In this document: positions 16,315-23,720 of the stretch, one piece after another
How the letters are laid out: each line of letters opens with the position of its first letter
Numbering within the stretch: the stretch's first letter is position 1
Origin: Candidatus Aminicenans sakinawicola JGI OTU-1
GTDB taxonomy: Bacteria > Acidobacteriota > Aminicenantia > Aminicenantales > Aminicenantaceae
DNA: 24,275 nucleotides
NCBI GenBank assembly: GCA_000493965.1
Contig: AWNV01000049.1
Span: 1-24,275, forward strand
Direction of reading: 5' to 3'
Position numbers and translations under genes: made by a program
Notes under the pieces: generated by a model
What the model was told of the DNA's origin: nothing
Databases searched by the model: none
The model's input: the letters and a program-made list of their open reading frames with translations, nothing else

Positions 16315-16392
16315 TGTTTTTCTGCTTATAAAGAAAATTAATGATAAGTTTTTTGCATTAATAAAATTTAAATAAATTGAGGGAGTATTGTA

Positions 16393-17250
16393 ATGGACTC
16401 AAAAACAAGTGTATGTCTTTCAGACAAATCTCTCTATGTGCCGACTATGTGCAGCATAACCCACATATCCGAGCTGACCCCCACAGAAAATCTCTATCGC
16501 ATTGAAATACCAGGCGGTAAAGATTTAGGGCAAAAACCTGGGCAATTCGTTCAGCTCTCTATCGTTGGGGTTGGAGAAGCTCCTATATCTATTTGCAGTT
16601 CCCCCACACGTAAGGGATATTTTGAACTATCAGTTCGTAATGTTGGAAGCGTTACAAGTGTTATACACAAACTTCAGGTCAATGATAAGATCGGCATTCG
16701 CGGACCTTTTGGCAATTCTTTTGATACAGAAAAAATGCAAGGAAAGGAACTTATTCTTATTGCAGGAGGGATAGGCCTGGCTCCTATGCGTTCTCTCATC
16801 CAGTACTGTGAAGACCACATTAAAGAATTCAAAAACGTCACGATCCTCTCTGGGGCCAAAACTCCTGAGGATCAACTCTTCAAGGATGAAGTCGAACAAT
16901 GGATGCATTGTGAGGAACTAGACTGTTTTTGCTGTGTGGACGCAGATCCGAAAGGGACTTGTTGTAAAGGCGTAAAAATAGGTCTCATCACAACATTAAT
17001 ACCTTCTTTGAATATCGATATAGACAACACTATTGCTGTTATCGTCGGCCCACCTATTATGTATAAATTTGTCATCCAAGAATTGAAGAAAAAAGGCCTG
17101 ACAGAGAACAAAATCGTTGTTTCACTCGAACGCTACATGAAATGTGGAGTTGGTAAGTGCGGACACTGCACGATTGAGAATCTTTATGTTTGTCTAGACG
17201 GTCCGGTTTTTTGGCTTAACGAAATCAGCAATCTGAGAGGTGCTATATGA
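16393..17250 (+). CDS. FAD/NAD(P)-binding [2Fe-2S] subunit, sulfhydrogenase gamma-like, of formate dehydrogenase
   Basis: A ferredoxin-reductase-fold flavoprotein (285 aa) expected to pass electrons between Fe-S clusters and NAD(P). The FAD-binding barrel includes GQFVQLSIVG and PISICSSP; the nucleotide-binding domain has GGIGLAPMRSLI; a C-terminal [2Fe-2S] site has Cys251, Cys256, Cys259 and Cys267 (CGVGKCGHC..YVCLDGPVF), as in the PyrK/HydG group. GGGAG precedes the ATG by 7 bases. Its stop overlaps the fdhA start (ATGA), and a 4Fe-4S subunit follows fdhA, so the three form one operon and probably one soluble complex. Whether NAD or NADP is used cannot be read here. A decayed copy of its 5' part lies at 14621. 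Confidence 0.9.
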   Translation: MDSKTSVCLSDKSLYVPTMCSITHISELTPTENLYRIEIPGGKDLGQKPGQFVQLSIVGVGEAPISICSSPTRKGYFELSVRNVGSVTSVIHKLQVNDKIGIRGPFGNSFDTEKMQGKELILIAGGIGLAPMRSLIQYCEDHIKEFKNVTILSGAKTPEDQLFKDEVEQWMHCEELDCFCCVDADPKGTCCKGVKIGLITTLIPSLNIDIDNTIAVIVGPPIMYKFVIQELKKKGLTENKIVVSLERYMKCGVGKCGHCTIENLYVCLDGPVFWLNEISNLRGAI

Positions 17251-19292
17251 AAAAGACACTTACTACCTGCCCTTACTGCGGTACTGGCTGCATGTTTTAT
17301 CTTCTATCTGATGAAAACAACGACAAAATCCTGGGTGTAGAGCCAAGTAGTTCCCATCCTGTTTCTCAAGGAAGTCTTTGTGTGAAGGGTTGGAATGTAT
17401 TTGATTTTGTCACCCACCCTGATCGACTCAAATTCCCGTTGATCCGCAGAAATGGGAATCTTGAGCGAGCATCCTGGGAAGAAGCATTAGATTTCATTGT
17501 TAGAAACCTGAAAAAAATTCAAGAAAAATACGGAAATGACTCAGTTATGTTTTTCTCTTCTGCTAAAACAACAAATGAAGAAAATTACTTGATGATGAAG
17601 CTTGCCAGAGCCGTATTTAAAACTAATAATGTCGACCATTGTGCCAGGCTCTGCCATTCATCTACTGTAGCAGGTCTAGCCAAGACTTTTGGTTCAGGCG
17701 CCATGACAAATTCCATCTCCTGTATGGAAAAGTCTGATTGTTTCCTTGTTATCGGCTCAAATACCACTGAACAACACCCTCTTATCGGTACAAGAATAAT
17801 GAATTCAGTAATTGAACGTGGAGCTAAATTAATTGTTGCAGATAATCGAAAGATCAGACTTGCTAGCTACTCCGATATTCATCTCCGCCATAAAAATGGA
17901 ACCGATGTTGCTCTTCTAAATGGTATGATGCACGTCATCATAAAAGAAGGACTGGAAGATAAGCAATTTATCGCAAAACGGACTGAAAACTACGAAGAAT
18001 TAAAGAATACCGTAGAAAATTTTCCACCTGCTATATCAGCGGAAATTACAGGCCTTAAGGCAGAAGATATTGTCAAAGCAGCGCGGATATTTTCAAAAGC
18101 TGATAGAGCAATGATTGTTTATTCTATGGGGATAACACAACACACCCATGGTGTCGATAATGTAAAATCTTGTGCCAATCTCGTCATGCTGACTGGGAAT
18201 ATAGGCCGACCGGGTACTGGTGTAAATCCGCTTCGCGGTCAAAACAATGTCCAGGGCGCTTGCGATTTAGGTGCTCTTCCTAATGTTTACAGTGGCTATC
18301 AAAAGGTTACCGATGAAAACATTCGTGCAAAATTTAAAAAAGCATGGAATATTAAGGATATACCTGCTAATGTTGGCTTAACAGTAACAACTGCCATCAA
18401 CGCAGCAGCCGAAGGAAATCTTAAAGCTCTGTACGTTATGGGAGAGAATCCTATGCTGTCCGATCCTGACCAGAATCATGTGAGAGAAGCACTGGAAAAG
18501 ATTGATTTTTTGGTAGTTCAAGATATTTTCCCCACACAGACTTCAGAATTAGCCGATGTGATTCTTCCTGCTTCCTGTTTTGCGGAAAAAAATGGTACTT
18601 TTACCTCAACCGAAAGGCGTGTTCAAAGAGTACGTAAAGCCATAGAACCTCCAGGAGAAAGCAGAACAGACTGGAAAATTCTGTGCGATATCGCCAAAAG
18701 GGCAGGCTATGACGGCATGCAGTATGATTCTGCAAAAGAAATTATGGATGAAATAAATGAAGTTACTCCAAGTTATGCCGGCATCACGTATGATAGAATA
18801 GATCAAATTGGTTTGCAGTGGCCCTGCCCGGATAAGAGTCATCCCGGAACACCTATCCTTCATGTAGACAAGTTTGCCCGAGGACTGGGGCTGTTTTCTC
18901 CTGCACCTTACAAACCGCCAGCCGAACTGCCTGATGAGGAGTACCCTTTTGTACTTTCTACCGGACGCTGTTACTTCCATTTTCATACTGGTACAATGAC
19001 ACGTCGTTCGAAATTACTCGACCGTGAAGAACGCTTCCCTTATGTTGAAATCAATCCGGAAAATGCCTCCCACTTAAAAATCCATGACAGAGACTATGTT
19101 ATGGTAGCCACACGTCGAGGAGAAATAAAAGCAATGGCACGAGTTACTAATGTGGTTCTTCCTGGCGTGATCTTTATGACCTTTCATTTTAGTGAAGGTG
19201 CGGCAAATGTTCTAACAAATAACGCCCTTGACCCCGAAGCAAAAATACCTGAATACAAAGTATGTGCCGCAAAAATAAGGAGATTATCATGA
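17247..19292 (+). CDS. fdhA: Formate dehydrogenase catalytic subunit, cysteine type
   Basis: Interconverts formate and CO2 at a bis-MGD Mo or W centre. The 681-aa protein begins directly with the [4Fe-4S] motif (Cys8, Cys11, Cys15, Cys45; TTCPYCGTGC..GSLCVKG), including the Lys47 relay residue. The metal ligand is Cys136 (TGC) in DHCARLCHSS, at the place of the selenocysteine in E. coli FdhF; the following His is kept. Later motifs are GSNTTEQHP, MTGNIGRPG-like MLTGNIGRPGTGVNPLRGQNNVQGACD, MGENPMLSDPD, and the C-terminal pterin domain (STGRCYFHFHTGTMTRR). No Tat signal is present, so it is cytoplasmic. It lacks the long N-terminal ferredoxin-like extension of some FdhA proteins; neighbouring subunits supply those clusters. 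It overlaps both neighbours by 4 bases. Confidence 0.95.
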   Translation: MKKTLTTCPYCGTGCMFYLLSDENNDKILGVEPSSSHPVSQGSLCVKGWNVFDFVTHPDRLKFPLIRRNGNLERASWEEALDFIVRNLKKIQEKYGNDSVMFFSSAKTTNEENYLMMKLARAVFKTNNVDHCARLCHSSTVAGLAKTFGSGAMTNSISCMEKSDCFLVIGSNTTEQHPLIGTRIMNSVIERGAKLIVADNRKIRLASYSDIHLRHKNGTDVALLNGMMHVIIKEGLEDKQFIAKRTENYEELKNTVENFPPAISAEITGLKAEDIVKAARIFSKADRAMIVYSMGITQHTHGVDNVKSCANLVMLTGNIGRPGTGVNPLRGQNNVQGACDLGALPNVYSGYQKVTDENIRAKFKKAWNIKDIPANVGLTVTTAINAAAEGNLKALYVMGENPMLSDPDQNHVREALEKIDFLVVQDIFPTQTSELADVILPASCFAEKNGTFTSTERRVQRVRKAIEPPGESRTDWKILCDIAKRAGYDGMQYDSAKEIMDEINEVTPSYAGITYDRIDQIGLQWPCPDKSHPGTPILHVDKFARGLGLFSPAPYKPPAELPDEEYPFVLSTGRCYFHFHTGTMTRRSKLLDREERFPYVEINPENASHLKIHDRDYVMVATRRGEIKAMARVTNVVLPGVIFMTFHFSEGAANVLTNNALDPEAKIPEYKVCAAKIRRLS

Positions 19293-20278
19293 AAGCTGCA
19301 ACTCTGAAGGAATTAGAAAATTTCTTTAAAACTTCTGAATCAGAATATAATGTGCTTGTCCCCATTGAATTGCATGATGGAACAAGATCACTTGGCAAAA
19401 TCACTGATGGGCCGCTAGCTCTTACTAGAGGACTTATACCTCAAAAAACAACCTCTATCTTCTTTCCTCAACGTGAAACCATGTTTACTATCGGAATAGA
19501 TAACAACTTTATAGTTCCAGAACCTCCTGAAAAACCCATCATGGTTGTAGGCCTAACAGCAGAGGATGCAGAGTGTCTGGAATTTATCGATAAATTTTTC
19601 TCTACTGACTACCGTGATGATATTTATTTCAAAAAAAGAGATAACTCCGTTGTCTTTGTTATCTCAGGAAAATGCGGAAAAAACGGCGAATTTCTTAAAA
19701 TATCAGGAGGTAAATGTGATATTGAGCTTGTGTGTAACGGAGATAAATATATCGTTGTTCCATATACAGAAAAAGGAAACGAATTGGAAAAACATCTTAT
19801 CTGCAGTACAAGGGTTGCCTCTTTAGAAGCACTTCATAAAGAATCAGATGCCCTTCCCACCAATGAGAAGGACATTTTGCTGGAAGCTTCAAAACTTATT
19901 GCCCAAGATAGGGTTCCAGAGGAGTTTTGGGATGAGATCGCAAATCGCTGCATTGCATGCACAGGCTGCAATCTTGTGTGCCCGACATGCACTTGCTTTC
20001 ATGTTGGTGATCTGAATTTTGAAGGAATAGTCGTGCGTGAAAGGATATGGGACTCCTGTCAACTGGACGGGTTTATGCGTGAAGCAAGCGGTCACAATCC
20101 CATGGGAATTGAGGGACAAAGGACGCGCCGTAGAATCCATCATAAGTTGGTTGCCGACCTTGATAGATGGGGGCATGTTACTTGCTTCCTATGTGGGAGG
20201 TGCGACGAAGTCTGTCCCACCAATATAGGAATTAAATCTGTCACAAAAGAAATAGTCGATCGGTTTGGGCAAAAATAA
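19289..20278 (+). CDS. 4Fe-4S dicluster subunit, sulfhydrogenase beta-like (HydB/AsrA family)
   Basis: An electron-transfer subunit (329 aa from ATG 19289). AAGGAG lies 6 bases before this ATG, which overlaps the fdhA stop as ATGA; a longer frame from 19262 would extend into fdhA and is less likely. The N-terminal two-thirds resembles the HydB/anaerobic sulfite reductase A domain (RGLIPQKTTSIFFPQRE). The C-terminal part carries two ferredoxin-type clusters: Cys221, 224, 227, 231 (CIACTGCNLVCPTCTC) and Cys299, 302, 305, 309 (CFLCGRCDEVCP). In archaeal sulfhydrogenase this subunit pairs with the flavin subunit to make the diaphorase half; here the same pair flanks FdhA. Confidence 0.9.
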   Translation: MKAATLKELENFFKTSESEYNVLVPIELHDGTRSLGKITDGPLALTRGLIPQKTTSIFFPQRETMFTIGIDNNFIVPEPPEKPIMVVGLTAEDAECLEFIDKFFSTDYRDDIYFKKRDNSVVFVISGKCGKNGEFLKISGGKCDIELVCNGDKYIVVPYTEKGNELEKHLICSTRVASLEALHKESDALPTNEKDILLEASKLIAQDRVPEEFWDEIANRCIACTGCNLVCPTCTCFHVGDLNFEGIVVRERIWDSCQLDGFMREASGHNPMGIEGQRTRRRIHHKLVADLDRWGHVTCFLCGRCDEVCPTNIGIKSVTKEIVDRFGQK

Positions 20279-20332
20279 TAATTTCCGGTCATTCATTAAT
20301 TTAGACACAAGTTTCGATTAAATTTTAAAAAC

Positions 20333-20995
20333 ATGCAGAATATAAGCGGAGCGATACTCGCAGGGGGAAAAGCAACCCGGCTTTGCGGCATTGAAAAGGG
20401 CTTGCTCAAAATCAAAGGAGAAACGATTATCGAGCACACCTTAAGAATGCTCAAACCTCAAGTGGATGAAGTTTTCATCATTACAAATGACTCAAAACCA
20501 TACAGCTTTCTGAATATTCCAATCTTCCCGGATAAAATGCTAGAACTAGGCCCTCTTCAGGGAATTGCTACGGCTTTGAGTCAAAGCTCTTATAAACGCA
20601 CTTTCATTGTCCCCTGCGACATGCCGTTTATCACAGAACCTTCTATTCAAACACTGATTACCTACGATCAAGAAGCCGAAGTCATCATTCCACGATCACA
20701 AAAAGGTTTTGAACCTCTATTCGCTATTTATTCGATCTCCTGTCTTCCAAAAATTTTCGAAACACTTAGATCCAAAAAACGGAGAGTCATCGATATATTC
20801 CCAAAGGTTAAAACGGCATTTGTTCCATCAGATTTTTTTGAAGATTCCCTTTGGTGTAATATAAATAAGCCGGATGATCTTGATAAAATCAAAGCATACC
20901 TTTCCGGATCTAATAAGAAACAATGCTATTTCGATATAACAAAATATAAACTTTCTCTACAAAACGGAGGGCTAACCTCTCTCTGTACTGAATAG
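20333..20995 (+). CDS. mobA: Molybdenum cofactor guanylyltransferase
   Basis: MobA adds GMP to molybdopterin to form the MGD cofactor that FdhA needs. Family motifs: GAILAGGKATRLCGIEKGLL (nucleotide loop, with K at the conserved LAGG..R..K site), LGPLQGIATAL, VPCDMPF with the metal Asp, EPLFAIY and NINKPDDL. Length 220 aa is normal, with a tail of about 30 residues after the last motif. Only 54 bp separate it from the 4Fe-4S subunit, so it likely belongs to the same transcript. There is no clear Shine-Dalgarno before the ATG. Confidence 0.93.
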   Translation: MQNISGAILAGGKATRLCGIEKGLLKIKGETIIEHTLRMLKPQVDEVFIITNDSKPYSFLNIPIFPDKMLELGPLQGIATALSQSSYKRTFIVPCDMPFITEPSIQTLITYDQEAEVIIPRSQKGFEPLFAIYSISCLPKIFETLRSKKRRVIDIFPKVKTAFVPSDFFEDSLWCNINKPDDLDKIKAYLSGSNKKQCYFDITKYKLSLQNGGLTSLCTE

Positions 20996-21047
20996 AAAAC
21001 TTAAAAATTACACTTTCTTCTAACACAAACTTTCTAAAGAGGAAATG

Positions 21048-22172
21048 ATGAAAAAAACAGCACTAGGAATTATTGTCCTTACAGTATTTTCACTACTTAT
21101 TTTAACTTTTCAGGGCAAGGCCTCCATCAGATTTGTCAATAATGAAAAATTCAAACTCGATTTTTATGGATTTCTAAAGTTTGATGGAACATACCAGGAT
21201 AATCCAATGAACAGCCTAATTGCCTGCCGCTATGCTAAATTCGGAGAGGAAGGGAATACTAATTTAACGGCTATGAATAGTCGATTTGGTCTTAGATGGA
21301 CAGATCTTTCTCTTGTTAAGAGATGGGCAGTTAAGGGTCATTTTGAATGGGATCTCTATGATGGAACTAGTAGGAATCAAATGAAATTCCGGATTCGCCA
21401 TGCCTACTTCAGTCTTTCTAATAGAAATTCTTCTTTTCTTTTTGGGCAATATTGGGATGTATTTTCTCCATTGGGCCCCACTACTTTGTTGACCAACGGT
21501 TATTTCTGGCAAACAGGAAACCTCGGTTTTAGAAGAGCTCAAATCCGATACACCTGGTCATCTGATATGTTTGACTTTGCCGCAAGCCTCAATGATCCCA
21601 CTTCTTCCGGTGCAACAAAGACATGCTTGCCTATCACTCAAGGACGTATCGGTATGAAATTCGGAAATAATGGAAATATAAAAATAGGCTTGTCCACAAC
21701 TTTTGGCAGGGACCACTATACAAATTCTCTGGAAGATTACGAAACAGATGTTGATATTGCTGGATTAAGTCTTGATTGGATCGTCCCATTTGCCAGAAAT
21801 CTCACGCTCAAAGGAGAATCGGGCCAAGGACAAAATCTCTCTGTATTTCTTTCCCGTTCTAATGTTTATGACAACGTAAAAGCAGATAAATTTGAAGGTA
21901 AAAAAGCAACTGCGTTTTGGTCTGAGATTGTATATTCATTGAACAATTTCCAAAGTTGGCTTGGATACGCCTTTGAAGATCTTACAGATAAATCTCAATT
22001 AATATCAGGAAATCTCAAAAAAACCAGAGCCATTTTTTCAGGGCTCAAATACAATGTTATAAGCAGTGTTTCATTGGGTATTGAATATTGCAATTTCCTT
22101 AGTCAATATCTTAATCTTGACGATGAAGCAAAAACTAACCAACTTGTGATTAGTGCTATTTATACTTTTTAA
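21048..22172 (+). CDS. Outer-membrane porin-like protein
   Basis: A 374-aa beta-barrel protein with a signal peptide (KKTALGIIVLTVFSLLILTF, cleavage near GKAS) and alternating strands typical of porins (FRIRHAYFSLSNRNSSFLFGQYW, RRAQIRYTW, VSLGIEYCNF), ending ...IYTF with the C-terminal Phe recognised by the Bam complex. The pattern GQYWDVFSPLGP recalls DcaP/Porin_4-like trimeric porins. Two ATGs abut at 21045 and 21048; AAAGAGG is 5 bases from the second and too close to the first. It lies between mobA and the convergent focA, so passage of formate or another small anion across the outer membrane is plausible but unproven. Confidence 0.82.
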   Translation: MKKTALGIIVLTVFSLLILTFQGKASIRFVNNEKFKLDFYGFLKFDGTYQDNPMNSLIACRYAKFGEEGNTNLTAMNSRFGLRWTDLSLVKRWAVKGHFEWDLYDGTSRNQMKFRIRHAYFSLSNRNSSFLFGQYWDVFSPLGPTTLLTNGYFWQTGNLGFRRAQIRYTWSSDMFDFAASLNDPTSSGATKTCLPITQGRIGMKFGNNGNIKIGLSTTFGRDHYTNSLEDYETDVDIAGLSLDWIVPFARNLTLKGESGQGQNLSVFLSRSNVYDNVKADKFEGKKATAFWSEIVYSLNNFQSWLGYAFEDLTDKSQLISGNLKKTRAIFSGLKYNVISSVSLGIEYCNFLSQYLNLDDEAKTNQLVISAIYTF

Positions 22173-22198
22173 TAAGATCGCTCCGCCCATCTCAAGAT

Positions 22199-22212
22199 AA
22201 ATAATATTATTT
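22199..22212. repeat. 14-bp AT palindrome at the convergent porin/focA junction
   Basis: AAATAATATTATTT is self-complementary and contains the focA stop codon. It might help end transcription, but it has no GC stem and no U-tract, and low-complexity AT sequence makes it easily accidental. Confidence 0.3.
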
Positions 22213-23064
22213 TGCTTTGAGTTCTTTTTTACTCTTTCTTACGTAGGCAAACCAGTAAAGAACTCCAACAAAAAAAGCACCACCTACAATGTTGCCAAGA
22301 GTCACAGGGACCTCATTCCTAATAAGAAATCCAAAAAGGTCAAGATTCTGCAGCTTTTCAGCTGCTATACCCGAAGCAGCTACAATAGGCTGAACTCCTT
22401 TAAGGGCCATTCCCATAGGGATAAAAAACATATTGGCAACACTATGCTCAAATCCAGAAGCCACAAATGCCATGATGGGAAAAAATATAGCAAACACTTT
22501 TCCCACTGTATGACGAGCCGATAATGCCATCCACACTGCTAAACATACCAGCCAATTACATCCAATCCCTCTGAAAAACGCAGGCCAAAAAGTTAGATTA
22601 GCTTTTGCCGCTGCAATTTTTAAAGAAAAAACTCCTATAGCCTGGCCTCCTCCTTCCCATAATTTGCTGTAGTACATGATAGCAACTAGAATAAGGGAAC
22701 CTATAATATTGGCGACATAGACAATAGCCCAGTTCTTTAGTAAACCCCAGATAGAAACTTTTTTATTAAGAACCGAAAGAACTATAAGATTATTTCCAGT
22801 AAAAAGTTCTGCTCCAGCAATAACCACTAACATCAATCCTACACTAAAGGCAGCACCCATCATAAACTTAGTTAATCCTACTCCGACAAATTTGCCCATA
22901 TCATGCCCAATAATGGTTGCAAGCTCTGCACCGAAACCAATAAATGCCCCTGCAAAAATTCCAAGGATAGAAAGACTAAGAAAATTCAAGTTGACTTTCT
23001 TTACACAGATACTGTCAGCAAAACTACTTGCGATGTTCGCGGGATTCTTACATTCAATTGACAT
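22207..23064 (-). CDS. focA: Formate/nitrite transporter family channel (FocA-like)
   Basis: A pentameric inner-membrane channel family for formate, nitrite or hydrosulfide (285 aa, six helices plus the re-entrant loop). Signatures: GAELFTGNN, RGIGCNWLVCLAVWMA and FEHSVANMFFIP, which contains the pore His of the family. The N-terminal stretch (NPANIASSFADS) also fits. Formate is the likely substrate because a formate dehydrogenase operon is adjacent; nitrite cannot be excluded from sequence. ATG has AAAGGAG six bases upstream. It is the third gene of a minus-strand run after mobB and the unknown membrane protein. Confidence 0.94.
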   Translation of the reverse strand: MSIECKNPANIASSFADSICVKKVNLNFLSLSILGIFAGAFIGFGAELATIIGHDMGKFVGVGLTKFMMGAAFSVGLMLVVIAGAELFTGNNLIVLSVLNKKVSIWGLLKNWAIVYVANIIGSLILVAIMYYSKLWEGGGQAIGVFSLKIAAAKANLTFWPAFFRGIGCNWLVCLAVWMALSARHTVGKVFAIFFPIMAFVASGFEHSVANMFFIPMGMALKGVQPIVAASGIAAEKLQNLDLFGFLIRNEVPVTLGNIVGGAFFVGVLYWFAYVRKSKKELKAK

Positions 23065-23099
23065 ATTTTACTCCTTTCATATCATAATAATATATTAAT

Positions 23100-23720
23100 T
23101 TATCCTACGAATCTTCCCAATGTCCACAGAAGAACTACTCCCATTAGGGTTCCTGCATAAGTCCATCCCGGGCGGCGCTCAAATAAATTCTCATTACTTA
23201 TTCCAACCCAGTACCCAAAAGGAACAAGCACCACAGCCGCTAATGCCGCTAAACTACCTCCTACAAATATATGGTTAAGCACCTTTGGTAATCCACCAGC
23301 AATCCAGTATTTATATTGAACGATATAAGTAATGACAATGGCAAAAAGCGCATATCCACTATATGCACTTAATGCACCTGTTAGACTGGTGCGAAAAGAA
23401 ATTTTCCTCTCATTCTTCATTAATAAACTTGAAAAAACATCAAATGCTAAACCAAGGGCAAAAATTCCTAGAAGATGACAGAAGAACGGCGCTGCATTCG
23501 CCAGCTTAAAAATGACTGCAACAATCCCAATAACGGTAGATGACCCTGGTTTATTCACAATCCCTCTTGCAACTGCCATGACCATGAATGCCCAGGCTGC
23601 AAGAATCACAGCAGAATGAGGCATATTATACCTAGACAGTACTCCCCCCCCAGCAACTTCCATTATCCCCCAAAGAGAGCCAAAAAACAATAACCATGCC
23701 CAGTTCTTAAATTTTCTCAT
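23100..23720 (-). CDS. Multi-pass membrane protein of unknown function
   Basis: A 206-aa hydrophobic protein with about six or seven predicted helices (WAWLLFFGSLWGIMEV; AVILAAWAFMVMAVA; LLGIFALGLAFDVF; GYALFAIVITYIV; GGSLAALAAVVLVPFGYWV; GTLMGVVLLWTLG). I recognise no family with certainty; size and topology resemble small substrate-binding (S) components of ECF transporters, which is only a comparison. Its start lies inside the end of mobB (14-bp overlap) with GGAGAAG as ribosome-binding site, so it is translationally coupled to mobB and may act in Mo/W or cofactor-related transport. Codons 24-26 are a G8 run, in frame here. Confidence 0.75.
   Translation of the reverse strand: MRKFKNWAWLLFFGSLWGIMEVAGGGVLSRYNMPHSAVILAAWAFMVMAVARGIVNKPGSSTVIGIVAVIFKLANAAPFFCHLLGIFALGLAFDVFSSLLMKNERKISFRTSLTGALSAYSGYALFAIVITYIVQYKYWIAGGLPKVLNHIFVGGSLAALAAVVLVPFGYWVGISNENLFERRPGWTYAGTLMGVVLLWTLGRFVG
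23644..23651 (-). repeat. G8 homopolymer in frame in the unknown membrane protein
   Basis: Eight G on the coding strand forming Gly24-Gly25-Gly26, at the end of the first helix. One base gained or lost would abolish the protein. This is the second G/C run of eight in the window, at nearly the same codon position as in the propeller gene. Confidence 0.8.

Noticed and set aside
17630..17660. Selenocysteine in FdhA
   Set aside because: The active-site codon is TGC (Cys136) and no in-frame TGA is present, so no Sec insertion is needed.
19262..19289. Longer N-terminus (from 19262) for the 4Fe-4S subunit
   Set aside because: It would overlap fdhA by 31 bases with no ribosome-binding site, whereas ATG 19289 has AAGGAG and the typical ATGA overlap.
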